Below are positions 1-7,971 of a stretch of DNA of 64,000 nucleotides, in pieces. The DNA is taken from NCBI GenBank assembly GCA_022842065.1, contig JALHQH010000016.1, positions 62,001 through 126,000 on the forward strand. Direction: 5' to 3'. The notes beneath the pieces were generated by a model. The model was not told the origin of the DNA, made no database searches, and worked only from the letters and a program-made list of their open reading frames with translations. The stretch is from Caldilineaceae bacterium (GTDB taxonomy: Bacteria; Chloroflexota; Anaerolineae; Caldilineales; Caldilineaceae). Within the stretch, counting starts at the first letter, position 1, and the number at the start of each line of letters is the position of its first letter. Position numbers and translations under genes: made by a program.

Positions 1-26
1 ACCCATTGGATGCTGGTCATTTTGCT

Positions 27-70
27 GTTGACGCTGGGTTGACGCGCTGTTGACGCCGCCGGTGTAAGCT
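27..70 (+). promoter_or_regulatory. SARP-type operator/promoter, site 1
   Basis: Three exact GTTGACG heptamers start at 27, 38 and 49, an 11-bp period. A -10-like box TAAGCT (65-70) begins after a 9-bp gap. Known SARP activators bind 11-bp-spaced heptamers just upstream of the -10 box. The same layout recurs at 2204 and at 12677, the latter beside the SARP gene of this window. The site would drive the beta-helix gene at 159. Confidence 0.75.
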
Positions 71-158
71 AGGATCAGACAAAAACTTCCCAAAGCGTAA
101 CGCGGATGGGCAGGCAATCAACAAAACTTAGACCGAAAAGTAGGAGCAAACAATAAAC

Positions 159-1265
159 ATGTCAATCAAAACCGTGGGCGGCTTCATCGCCCGCACCAGC
201 CTGATGCTGGTCTTGCTGGTCGCCGGGTGGCTGCTGCAGACGCCCAGCGTCCAAGCCGCTGGTCCGGTCTGTACCGTCGGTGCCAGTGGCGCAAATTACA
301 CCACGATCCAAGCGGCAGTCAATGACAGCGGCTGTGCGACGATCAACGTGGCGGCTGGCACGTATGCCGAAAATGTGACGATTCGCCGCGGTGTCACCAT
401 CAACGGTGCGATGACTGGCACAACCATTGTCGATGGCAACAATGCTGCTTCGGTCTTTAATATTCATGTACCCCACACCGCAGTGAGCTTGAATCATCTG
501 GTTATTCAAAATGGCGCGGGGACTGACCCAGGCTTTGGCGCTCGTGTCGGTGGCGGTATGCTGCTCTACCAAGCCAATCTCACCATCAACAATAGCACAA
601 TTCGTAACAACCAGGCACGTATCGCTGGCGCGATTGCAGTGCTGACCGCTGGCTCGCAAGTGCATGTCTACAATAGCACCATTCACAACAACGAAGGCAC
701 TGACGATGTGGGCGGGATCTACTCCGTCAGTGGCGCATCGATTGTTAATAGTACCATCAGCAACAATCGGGGCAACGAAACAAGTGCGGTTTATGTCCAT
801 GGTACATCCAGCGCTAGTCTGACCATGCTCAATAGCACTCTTACGGATAATGAATCCGTGATTTCAGCGGGTCTTGCCGTTCTCAGCACCGGCTATACAA
901 GCATTGCCAATACAATTCTGAATAACCCGTTGTCTGCTCGCGAGTGTGCTAGCAATAGCATCAGCAACAGTCGCAACAATCTGCTTCGCGCAAGCAGCAG
1001 CAGTTGTGGTTTGTCCAATGGGGTGGATGGCAACATCATCGGTCAAGACCCCAAACTGGGTCCGTTGCAAATCAATGCACCAGGTACAACGATGACCCAC
1101 GCCCTGCTCGCCGGTAGTCCAGCCATTGATGCGGGCAATGATGCCGTGTGCAATACGGCTCCAGTGGGTGGACGCGATCAGCGCGGCAACGCCCGACCCC
1201 AAGGTGCACACTGCGACATCGGTGCGGTTGAAGTCAATCCACCGCTGCCAACGGCCACACCGTAG
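159..1265 (+). CDS. secreted right-handed beta-helix protein with choice-of-anchor Q domain, 3' end lost
   Basis: The product is 368 aa. An N-terminal signal peptide (hydrophobic stretch about residues 12-30, cleavage near VQA-A) predicts export. Residues about 40-270 carry parallel beta-helix repeats of the NSTIxNN type. The C-terminal part (LLAGSPAIDAGND and CDIGAVE motifs) matches the choice-of-anchor Q domain. The reading frame stops right after PTATP, the first unit of what in relatives is a long Pro/Thr linker followed by an LPLV-type tail. An in-frame-looking tail of exactly that type survives at 1941-2072, so the gene is probably truncated. Start: ATG with AGGAG upstream at a rather long spacing. 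It is preceded by the SARP-type operator. A structural or adhesive surface role is inferred. Confidence 0.8.
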   Translation: MSIKTVGGFIARTSLMLVLLVAGWLLQTPSVQAAGPVCTVGASGANYTTIQAAVNDSGCATINVAAGTYAENVTIRRGVTINGAMTGTTIVDGNNAASVFNIHVPHTAVSLNHLVIQNGAGTDPGFGARVGGGMLLYQANLTINNSTIRNNQARIAGAIAVLTAGSQVHVYNSTIHNNEGTDDVGGIYSVSGASIVNSTISNNRGNETSAVYVHGTSSASLTMLNSTLTDNESVISAGLAVLSTGYTSIANTILNNPLSARECASNSISNSRNNLLRASSSSCGLSNGVDGNIIGQDPKLGPLQINAPGTTMTHALLAGSPAIDAGNDAVCNTAPVGGRDQRGNARPQGAHCDIGAVEVNPPLPTATP

Positions 1266-1289
1266 TCAATCGGCACAGGATGAATAGGC

Positions 1290-1406
1290 TAAATTCAATC
1301 TCGTCCTATACGGCGGTTGAAATGAAAACTGGAGTTTTGTACAGTGGGAAAAACTCCGGTTCTCATTCAGAGCACAGTATAAACCTAGAAAACGAGATTG
1401 AATTTA
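1290..1406. repeat. outer inverted repeat containing a short MITE-like element
   Basis: A perfect 15-bp inverted repeat (1290-1304 and 1392-1406) encloses the 75-bp TATA-ended element 1307-1381. The outer pair may be an old terminator hairpin or the end of another element. Confidence 0.7.
1307..1381. mobile_element. short (75-bp) member of the TATA-ended MITE-like family
   Basis: Imperfect terminal inverted repeats of about 32 bp begin TATAC and end AGTATA. The right arm contains AACTCCGGTTCTCA, also found in the two 151-bp copies at 7801 and 54493. The central stem present in the long copies is missing here. TA at both outer ends fits insertion at TA dinucleotides, as for IS630/mariner relatives. 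Confidence 0.65.
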
Positions 1407-1462
1407 GTAAAATAGAATTTACAGCGTAATTTGGTTTTATAAGCAGAAAAGAAAAGGTTATC

Positions 1463-1939
1463 ATGTCTTACTTGCTATTTATATTGGCCACGATGGTTGT
1501 CTTGCCAATCGCGTCTGTCGTAGTGGAGATACGGCGCAAAGAGCAGCCGATCCTTGAGTTGATTGGAAAATGGTTTATCTTCTGGGGGGTGGGGATTCGC
1601 TTGCTGGTCGCTGGCATCACTCAGATCACGAATCCGGGCTTTACGGTTGACCTGTTACAATCCGATGAGAATCTGTACATTATTGTCCAAGAGCTTGGGT
1701 TTACGAATTTACTGCTTGCCAGTGTTGCCTTACTCTCGGTTACCAAGTCAAATTATCGTATGTTGGGTACTAGTGGCGCATTGTTCATGGGCTTTGCTGG
1801 GATTTTACATTTCTTAAAACTTTCATCCGCTATGGCTCCGAAGGCGGTTGTTGCGTTATGGTCCGATCTATGGATTTGTTTGATCGCCATCATTTATCTT
1901 GTTTATAGATTCACCCATCAATCTGAAGCGCACACATAA
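1463..1939 (+). CDS. small integral membrane protein, DUF6790-like
   Basis: The product is 158 aa with about four hydrophobic segments (near residues 3-20, 34-52, 74-90 and 97-150). The pattern GKWFIFWGVGIRLLVAG followed by an NPGFT and an ELGFTN motif resembles the DUF6790 family of uncharacterised membrane proteins; I recall this family from pattern only. It lies between the truncated beta-helix gene and the detached tail of such a gene, so it may have arrived by insertion. Start: ATG at 1463 with AAAAGG-like sequence 5' of it. Function unknown. Confidence 0.6.
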   Translation: MSYLLFILATMVVLPIASVVVEIRRKEQPILELIGKWFIFWGVGIRLLVAGITQITNPGFTVDLLQSDENLYIIVQELGFTNLLLASVALLSVTKSNYRMLGTSGALFMGFAGILHFLKLSSAMAPKAVVALWSDLWICLIAIIYLVYRFTHQSEAHT

Positions 1940-1940
1940 G

Positions 1941-2072
1941 TCTACGGCTTGTACCTGAACGGCAACCGCTCGCCGCACCATACCTTCCCTATGCGGTTGC
2001 CCCGCTCGACAACAGCGCAACAACGACCGACCAACTCACCAACCAACTCTACTTGCCGCTGGTCAGCCGGTA
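1941..2072 (+). pseudogene. detached C-terminal tail of a surface protein (LYLPLVSR)
   Basis: Reading the frame that ends at TAA 2070-2072 gives a run without start codon that finishes in TNQLYLPLVSR. This matches the tails of the two intact surface proteins here (IFLPLINR at 6695, IFLPLVSN at 15444). It is most simply the lost 3' end of the gene at 159-1265, cut off by the stop at 1263-1265 and the sequence inserted between them. The terminator at 2115 follows. Confidence 0.6.
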
Positions 2073-2114
2073 ACGCTGGCTCGGTAAGCCCGACAACCGC
2101 ATACGGTGGTAAAG

Positions 2115-2145
2115 CCGGCCCAGCATCGTGCAGATGCTGGGCCGG
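2115..2145 (+). terminator. intrinsic terminator-like hairpin
   Basis: A perfect 13-bp GC-rich stem (2115-2127 with 2133-2145) and a 5-nt loop are followed by a weak T-rich stretch. It closes the beta-helix locus. Confidence 0.65.
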
Positions 2146-2203
2146 TGCTGTTTGATGCCTGATCTTTCGTCAGCCTTGACCGCTTGGGGGTTGATGCTGT
2201 CCT

Positions 2204-2247
2204 GTTGACGCTGTGTTGACGGTGTGTTTGCGCGGCCGCTGTAGGCT
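2204..2247 (+). promoter_or_regulatory. SARP-type operator/promoter, site 2
   Basis: Heptamers GTTGACG (2204), GTTGACG (2215) and GTTTGCG (2226) repeat with an 11-bp period; a further GTTGATG at 2190 is out of phase. The -10-like TAGGCT (2242-2247) begins after a 9-bp gap, as at site 1. The stretch downstream also resembles site 1 (CAGACAA..CTTTCCCAA.. GTAACG). It drives a gene remnant and perhaps the gene at 2619. Confidence 0.7.
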
Positions 2248-2329
2248 AAGGGCAGACAATACTTTCCCAAGTGTAACGGCGCTGGGAAGGTAAGCAACAT
2301 CAATGATAGAGAATGAAGGAGAACACGCA

Positions 2330-2579
2330 ATGGCCATCATCCAATAACGACGCGCGCTACATGCGCTCATAGCACCGCGGTGCCGTTGACAAGTCAACGA
2401 GGAGAAGAGCATGAAGCGTCATCCTGATATGCGCGAGGAAAAGTAAGGCGATGGTGAATGATAACGGCTGCACCACGATCAACGTGGCCGCTGGCACATA
2501 CATCGAGACCGTGACGATTCGACACAACGGTGTGGAGCGGGTGATACCCCATGCGTATCACCCGCTCCACAAACGGTAA
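2330..2579 (+). pseudogene. remnant of a second beta-helix gene (5' part)
   Basis: A good ribosome binding site (AAGGAG, about 2318) precedes ATG 2330, but the frame stops after five codons. Further on, 2451-2530 encodes an NDNGCTTINVAAGTY stretch that parallels the NDSGCATINVAAGTY stretch of the protein at 159. The rest of that gene is missing. With the preceding site-2 operator this is a decayed paralogue of the first gene. Confidence 0.6.
2532..2570. repeat. 15-bp perfect inverted repeat
   Basis: GTGGAGCGGGTGATA (2532-2546) is the exact reverse complement of 2556-2570, with a 9-nt loop. There is no T tract, so it is a palindromic repeat rather than a clear terminator. It sits between site 2 and the gene at 2619. 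Confidence 0.7.
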
Positions 2580-2618
2580 CAAACAAGGCACAGATACGTG
2601 AAGCAAAGGAACATGACA

Positions 2619-5600
2619 ATGCGGCGTCAGATAGCGACAACAGTGATGGTAGTGCTCATGCTCGTAGCAGCAGCACTGGGAACGACTTTGAGAACGGCCT
2701 CTGCGCAGTCGGCTGCGGTGTTAGATCAATCAAATAGCGGCACATACGCAGGCTATACAACACGCGATGGTGGTTTGGCTGGACAAACGGTTACCACCGG
2801 CGTGTCGGGATTTCTCACCCGCGTGGAGCTTATCGTCCATTCGCCAACGACCTCGGCGAGCACGATCGAGGTCCGTCCGGTCGGAGACGACGGCCTGCCA
2901 ACCAATACTGTCCTGGCAACGGGCACAATCCCGAGTGGGTCCTACAACCAAACGTGGGTTTCGGTCACCTTCGCCGCACAACCGTACTTCACCGCGGGTA
3001 CGCGCTATGCCATTCTGCTCACGAGTGGCAGTATTTCCTTTGATGATACTGCGAATACCTATGCCGGTGGCACAATCTTGTTAACGCCTTATGGGGGCAC
3101 ATTGGGCGTAAATTCTGACTATGACCTCTTTTTTCGCACCTATGTGATTCCACAGGCGCCCACCGCAACGCCCACACCAACCGCCACCGCGACCAGCCGG
3201 CCGGCCAGCGTACCGGTAGTGACCGTCAGCTTCACCCCCAATGGCCAGAATGGGTACTTTACGACCGTGCCAGCCTTTGGCACGGTCACCGCCGTCGGGG
3301 GGGCGAACATTACCGCCATCTCCTGTCATAACGCAACTGTCAGTAACCAGACGGGTCTCGGCACCCAACAAGCCAGCGCAACGCTCACTCTCGCCTGGGA
3401 AGGGGCCGCGTGGGTGACCTGCCGGGCGACCGACAGCAACGGTACCAATGGCGCAGCGCCTGGTTCCCAAAATAGCGTCTATGTGAGCATCGACGCCGCG
3501 GCCCCAGAGACCACGATCACGGCCCAACCAGCCGCATCCACCGCCAACACAGCCGCTACGTTCAACTTCAGCGGCGTCGATAGCAACAGTGGGGTCGCTG
3601 GTTTTCAGTGCCAATTGGATAACGCTGGCTTTGCCTCGTGTACCAACCCCCAAAATTACAGCGGTTTGAGTTTGGGGGCCCATACCTTCCAAGTGCGCGC
3701 CATGGACAGAGCCGGCAATGTGGAAGCCAGCCCAGCCACCGTCACCTGGACGGTCCGGCTGCCGACCAGCAAACCGCTGGTGACCGTCAGCTTCACCCCG
3801 AATGGTCAGAATGGTTGGTTCACCAGCAAACCGGCCACGGGTAGCGTTACCGCCAATGGTGAGGTCGCGATCACCAACCTGCATTGTATCAATGCCACCG
3901 TCAGCAATTTGACGGGCATTGGCACCACCACCGCCCGCGGCACGCTCAGTGTCAATCATGATGGCTCAACGCTGGTTACCTGTACGGCCATCGATAGCGC
4001 TGGCCAGGATGGTGCCGCCGACGGTTCGCCGAACACCGCGACGGTACTGGTCGATGCCGCGGCCCCGGAGACGACGCTCACCGGCCAACCGATCTTGCTG
4101 ACCACTGACACCGCGGCCACCTTTACCTTCAACGGCATAGGCACCTTGAGTGGGCTGGCCGGCTACCAATGCCAATTGGATGGCGGCGCCTTTGCCGCCT
4201 GTTCCAGCCCCCAACCCTATCCTAGCCTGGCGGCTGGGCCACATACGTTCCGCGTGCGCGCCGTGAACACGGCCGGCACCGTAGATGCCAGCCCTGCCAC
4301 CTATACCTGGCAGGTGCTGGCAACTCAAGCGGCGGGCCGCGTGCTAGCCTGGGGTGAGAATACCTTTGGCCAGAGCACCGTCCCGGCTGGGTTGAGCGCG
4401 GTGGTGGCCGTGGCGGGCGGGGCCAATCACAGCCTGGCGCTCAAGCAGGATGGCACGGTTGCGGCTTGGGGCTGGAACCAATATGGCCAGAGCACGATTC
4501 CCGCGGGTCTGAATGAGGTAGTCGCCATTGCGGCGGGGGAAGCCCACAATTTGGCCTTGCGCAGCAACGGGACCGTGGTCGCTTGGGGCTATTCAGGCTA
4601 TGGCGTGAATACCGTGCCGGCTGGACTGAGCGGCGTGGTGGCGATTGCCGCCGGCAGCTATCACAACCTGGCCCTCAAGGCAGATGGCACGGTGGTCGCT
4701 TGGGGCAACACATCTGCTGGCGCGACGAGCGTGCCGGCTGGACTGAGTGGTGTGGTCGCCATTGCCGCTGGTGCCAATCATAGCTTGGCGCTGAAGGCCG
4801 ATGGCACCGTGGTGGCTTGGGGCAACGGTACCGCTGGTGCGAGTACGGTGCCGGCTGGGCTAAGCGGCGTGGTGGCGATTGCCGCCAACGCCAATCATAA
4901 CCTGGCCCGCAAGAGTGATGGCACGGTCGTCGCCTGGGGGCAGAATGACAATGGGCAAAACAATGTGCCGGCCGGATTGAGTGGCGTGACGGCCATTGCG
5001 GCGGGCCACTATCATAGCCTGGCGCTGAAGGCCGATGGCACGGTCGTCGCCTGGGGCATCAACTACCTGCCAACCCAGCTGCCCGCCGGGCTGAATAGCG
5101 TAATCGCCATTGGCGCGGGCCTGTATCACAGCCTGGCCGTAACCACCGATACAACAGCTCCGGCAACAACCATTACCGGGCAACCGAGCAATCCCAGCAC
5201 CACCGCCAGCGCCACCTTTAGTTTTGCCAGCAACGAGGCGGGCAGCCGGTTTGAGTGCAGTTTGGATGGCGCCGCCTTCACCGCCTGTACGAGCGCCCAA
5301 AGCTATACCAACTTGAGCAACGGCAATCATACCTTCCAGGTGCGGGCCATCGATCTGGCTGGCAATGTCGATACCACCCCGGCCACTTTCACCTGGACCG
5401 TCAGCCTGCCGACGGCCACGCCAACTAACACCCCTATCCCACCAACGGCAACGCCGACGGCAACCGCGACGGCGACGAACACTTTCACACCGGTGCCGCC
5501 GACGGCTACGCCGACGAATACAGCTACCAATACACCGGTGCCACCGACGGCAACCGCGACGGCGACGAACACTTTCACACCGGTGCCGCCGACGGCTACG

Positions 5601-6695
5601 CCGACGAATACAGCTACCAATACACCGGTGCCACCGACGGCAACCGCGACGGCGACGAACACTTTCACGCCAGTGCCACCGACGGCGACTGCCACGACAA
5701 CGAACACTTTCACACCGGTGCCACCAACCGCTACGGCGACAGCAACGAGCACCTTTACACCCGTACCGCCAACCGCGACGGCCACGGCGACGAACACTTT
5801 CACACCAATCCCGCCGACAGCGACGGCCACGGCGACGAGCACCTTTACACCCGTACCATCGACGGCCACCGCGACGGCCACCTTTACACCGGTGCCACCG
5901 ACGGCCACGCCAACGAACATTCCTGGCACGGTGATCGCCACTTGTGGCAGCTACACAGTCTATCAGGATGCCGCTGGGCTCTACAGCGCTCCCGGTTGGA
6001 ACGGCACCATCAAGGTCGGCACGGACAAGAACAACACGCTCACCGGGACTGACGGGCCTGATTTGCTGCTCGGCTTGGGGGGTAATGACCTGTTGAAAGG
6101 CCAAGGTGGCGACGATGTGCTCTGTGGTGGCGACGGGGTAGATCTCCTGCAAGGCCTGGCGGGCAATGACTATCTAGAAGGCGGCAATGGCAATGATGTA
6201 CTTAACGGCGGCACAGGGGACTATGATGTGCTGGTCGGCGGCGAAGGCAATGACACCTTGCTCGACGGCGACGGGGTCGGCAACGCATGGGGTGGCGTCG
6301 GCAACGATCTCTTGACCCTGGCTGTGCGCAACGGCTGGCGCGATGCGAGTGGCCAACCCCGCTTCAGTGGCGTGACCGGTGGCTATGGCAACGACACCGT
6401 GGCCCTGGCCGTGCTCAATAGTACACGCTTCAGGGTTGACCTTAGTGGTGACGAGTATGACAATCCACCCAGCCCGCTCGAAGGGAACGGCGACAGCTTA
6501 GCCCTGGCCGGTGTGATTGAACCAACCTCGCCGATCATTAAGTTTGAGCATCACCTGGTCCTGAGTGCCGACGCCGAAGTTCAGATCCCTAGTGAGGAGG
6601 CCGGTGCCGAATATTTGACAGAACCGGTTGGTGAAGAGATCATGATGCCGACAGAACAGGCCAACCGCATCTTCCTGCCGCTGATTAATCGGTAA
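2619..6695 (+). CDS. large secreted multidomain protein: Ig-like, seven RCC1 repeats, Pro/Thr linker, RTX-like repeats, FLPL tail
   Basis: The product is 1358 aa. Domains in order: signal peptide (to about 30); beta-sandwich domain (30-180); two copies of an Ig-like pair with [12 protein letters not shown] and HTFQVRA motifs (200-567); seven RCC1-type repeats, each with a [VA]xWG and a PAGL motif (about 570-845), enough for one seven-bladed propeller; a third Ig-like domain (845-927); a [14 protein letters not shown] linker (about 926-1104); RTX/haemolysin-type GGxGxD repeats (about 1131-1224) that would bind calcium; and the C-terminal tail RIFLPLINR. Start chosen at ATG 2619 because AAAGGA (2605-2610) is 8 bp away; in-frame GTG 2598 and ATG 2613 are alternatives. 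Likely a surface or extracellular binding protein; ligand unknown. Confidence 0.85.
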   Translation: MRRQIATTVMVVLMLVAAALGTTLRTASAQSAAVLDQSNSGTYAGYTTRDGGLAGQTVTTGVSGFLTRVELIVHSPTTSASTIEVRPVGDDGLPTNTVLATGTIPSGSYNQTWVSVTFAAQPYFTAGTRYAILLTSGSISFDDTANTYAGGTILLTPYGGTLGVNSDYDLFFRTYVIPQAPTATPTPTATATSRPASVPVVTVSFTPNGQNGYFTTVPAFGTVTAVGGANITAISCHNATVSNQTGLGTQQASATLTLAWEGAAWVTCRATDSNGTNGAAPGSQNSVYVSIDAAAPETTITAQPAASTANTAATFNFSGVDSNSGVAGFQCQLDNAGFASCTNPQNYSGLSLGAHTFQVRAMDRAGNVEASPATVTWTVRLPTSKPLVTVSFTPNGQNGWFTSKPATGSVTANGEVAITNLHCINATVSNLTGIGTTTARGTLSVNHDGSTLVTCTAIDSAGQDGAADGSPNTATVLVDAAAPETTLTGQPILLTTDTAATFTFNGIGTLSGLAGYQCQLDGGAFAACSSPQPYPSLAAGPHTFRVRAVNTAGTVDASPATYTWQVLATQAAGRVLAWGENTFGQSTVPAGLSAVVAVAGGANHSLALKQDGTVAAWGWNQYGQSTIPAGLNEVVAIAAGEAHNLALRSNGTVVAWGYSGYGVNTVPAGLSGVVAIAAGSYHNLALKADGTVVAWGNTSAGATSVPAGLSGVVAIAAGANHSLALKADGTVVAWGNGTAGASTVPAGLSGVVAIAANANHNLARKSDGTVVAWGQNDNGQNNVPAGLSGVTAIAAGHYHSLALKADGTVVAWGINYLPTQLPAGLNSVIAIGAGLYHSLAVTTDTTAPATTITGQPSNPSTTASATFSFASNEAGSRFECSLDGAAFTACTSAQSYTNLSNGNHTFQVRAIDLAGNVDTTPATFTWTVSLPTATPTNTPIPPTATPTATATATNTFTPVPPTATPTNTATNTPVPPTATATATNTFTPVPPTATPTNTATNTPVPPTATATATNTFTPVPPTATATTTNTFTPVPPTATATATSTFTPVPPTATATATNTFTPIPPTATATATSTFTPVPSTATATATFTPVPPTATPTNIPGTVIATCGSYTVYQDAAGLYSAPGWNGTIKVGTDKNNTLTGTDGPDLLLGLGGNDLLKGQGGDDVLCGGDGVDLLQGLAGNDYLEGGNGNDVLNGGTGDYDVLVGGEGNDTLLDGDGVGNAWGGVGNDLLTLAVRNGWRDASGQPRFSGVTGGYGNDTVALAVLNSTRFRVDLSGDEYDNPPSPLEGNGDSLALAGVIEPTSPIIKFEHHLVLSADAEVQIPSEEAGAEYLTEPVGEEIMMPTEQANRIFLPLINR
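5461..5669 (+). repeat. 90-bp perfect tandem duplication inside the Pro/Thr linker
   Basis: 5461-5550 is repeated without change at 5551-5640, and a third partial unit runs to 5669. The period is a multiple of three, so unit gain or loss would change linker length by 30 aa without breaking the frame. Confidence 0.85.
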
Positions 6696-6733
6696 ATGGT
6701 TTCTGTCCGCAAATCAATTTGAGCACTTGCGTA

Positions 6734-6799
6734 ATCTTCCGGGAAGGGGTCAGCCATGACCAGGGTAACGAAACTAGCGGTGACCCCTTCCCGGAAGAT
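6734..6799. repeat. 19-bp perfect inverted repeat
   Basis: 6734-6752 and 6781-6799 are perfect reverse complements around a 28-nt loop. It follows the gene at 2619 and could end its transcript as a stem, but lacks a U tract. It belongs to the class of long palindromes scattered over the window. Confidence 0.7.
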
Positions 6800-6882
6800 G
6801 GCGTATCCCAAACCCCGCATTTCATACAGCAACAGCGCCTGGGTAAAAATGCGAGTACCAGTAGATCATGAAGGAGAAAGCA

Positions 6883-7545
6883 ATGGAAATGAAAGCGAAT
6901 TTTGCACTCCACCCACCGGCGATAACCATCCGGCCCGCTACCCGTGACGACTTCTCGGCCATTGCGCGGCTCTTGATGCAGTTGTATGCGGTTGAGTTGC
7001 CCGGCGCTTTGCATGGACCGCAGGTGGAACAACAGGAACTCTTGCACTTTGCGTTGGCGGCGAAAGACGCGCAAGGGTTGCGTGGACGGTATGTCGCCTG
7101 TGACGCGGCGGGCACGGTCGTGGCGACGGCAACGGTGGAATACCCAGGCGCAACGCCCTATGATCGCGCACCAGATGGCACCATTAGCCGAGCGGTCAAC
7201 CTCATCGGTTATGGGGCAACAGCGCGCCTGCTGCTGGTGGTGGCGCGCAGCATGGCTCCGGTGCCCCGGCCGCGCACGCCGGGTGCAGTGTGGGTTCACA
7301 GTGTTGTTGTGGACGAAGCACAACGGGGGCAAGGCATTGGGCCGGCGATCATGACTGCCGTTGAGGAGCAAGCGGGCGCTCATGGCTACAAAACGGCTTG
7401 GTTGCAGGTACTAGCCATGAACCAGCCGGCTCAGCGGCTCTACCAGCAATTGGGCTACACGGTGGCATGGGCCACGCCGCGCTGGCAGCACCTGCTGACG
7501 TGGCCCAGCTATCTCATGGTCAAAACGCTTACAGTGGTCCAATAA
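6883..7545 (+). CDS. GNAT-family N-acetyltransferase
   Basis: The product is 220 aa. It has the GNAT fold order: an N-terminal IRPATRDDFSAIARLL segment, then the acetyl-CoA binding loop QRGQGIG (motif A) after a VHSVVVDEA strand, and the C-terminal N-x-PAQRLYQQLGY motif typical of the family. Acetyl transfer from acetyl-CoA to an amine is expected; the substrate cannot be told. Start chosen at ATG 6883 because AAGGAG (6871-6876) lies 6 bp upstream; ATG 6868 would overlap that site. The small gene at 7567 follows after 21 bp and is probably cotranscribed. Confidence 0.85.
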   Translation: MEMKANFALHPPAITIRPATRDDFSAIARLLMQLYAVELPGALHGPQVEQQELLHFALAAKDAQGLRGRYVACDAAGTVVATATVEYPGATPYDRAPDGTISRAVNLIGYGATARLLLVVARSMAPVPRPRTPGAVWVHSVVVDEAQRGQGIGPAIMTAVEEQAGAHGYKTAWLQVLAMNQPAQRLYQQLGYTVAWATPRWQHLLTWPSYLMVKTLTVVQ

Positions 7546-7566
7546 GCCACGATCAGGAATGCACCA

Positions 7567-7866
7567 ATGAACCGCAGCGAAACGAATTATCAAGCCTATC
7601 TGCTCCGCTTGTGGCGCGATGGACCCCGCAACCACTGGCGCGCTTCTTTGCAAAGCACTAAAGCAAGCGAGCTTCAGCTTTTTGCCGATGTGCAAAGTTT
7701 ACTGAACTTTTTGCAAAGCCAAACTGCTGAAACAGTGCGTGAAGGTGACGACGAAGCGCAAGGCGAAAGTTATCCAGCCGCTGAGGCGGCTTCTCGCTGT
7801 TATACTCGTGTCAGAATGAAACTCCTAGTTTCGGTCAGCGTGCGTCGCACTGACCAAAGAATCTAG
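7567..7866 (+). CDS. small conserved-type protein whose 3' end is supplied by a MITE-like repeat
   Basis: The product is 99 aa. The first ~60 residues (YQAYLLRLWRD, then HWRASLQS and a FLQS stretch) resemble short Chloroflexota proteins of unknown function that share an LxRLWRD..WRA pattern; this is recalled, not searched. From codon 79 on the frame reads into the 151-bp repeat at 7801, which supplies the last ~21 codons and the stop. The native C-terminus is thus probably lost or extended. It lies just downstream of the acetyltransferase, with AGGA 5' of the ATG. Confidence 0.5.
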   Translation: MNRSETNYQAYLLRLWRDGPRNHWRASLQSTKASELQLFADVQSLLNFLQSQTAETVREGDDEAQGESYPAAEAASRCYTRVRMKLLVSVSVRRTDQRI

Positions 7867-7951
7867 CGGACTGGAAACAGTTGGCGGTCAGTGCGACGCA
7901 CGCGATCCCGTTAGCCAGCAAAACTCCGGTTCTCAACTTGACTTCAGTATA
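7801..7951. mobile_element. 151-bp MITE-like element, copy A
   Basis: It runs from TATACT to AGTATA with imperfect terminal inverted repeats. The centre holds a second stem: GGTCAGCGTGCGTCGCAC is answered by GTGCGACGCACG about 40 bp on. It is nearly identical over its whole length to 54493-54643, 46.7 kb away, and the same length. No coding capacity; it would need a transposase in trans. Confidence 0.8.
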
Positions 7952-7971
7952 GCAGGAGATTTTAATCTCAC

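Noticed and set aside
3081..3959. 292-codon minus-strand frame
   Set aside because: Antisense to the Ig-like domains of the protein at 2619; Gly/Arg-rich and without any recognisable motif.
4860..6152. 430-codon open frame on the minus strand, Arg-rich
   Set aside because: It is the antisense of the RCC1 and Pro/Thr-linker region; low-complexity repeats and high GC keep the frame open. The plus-strand protein has clear domains.
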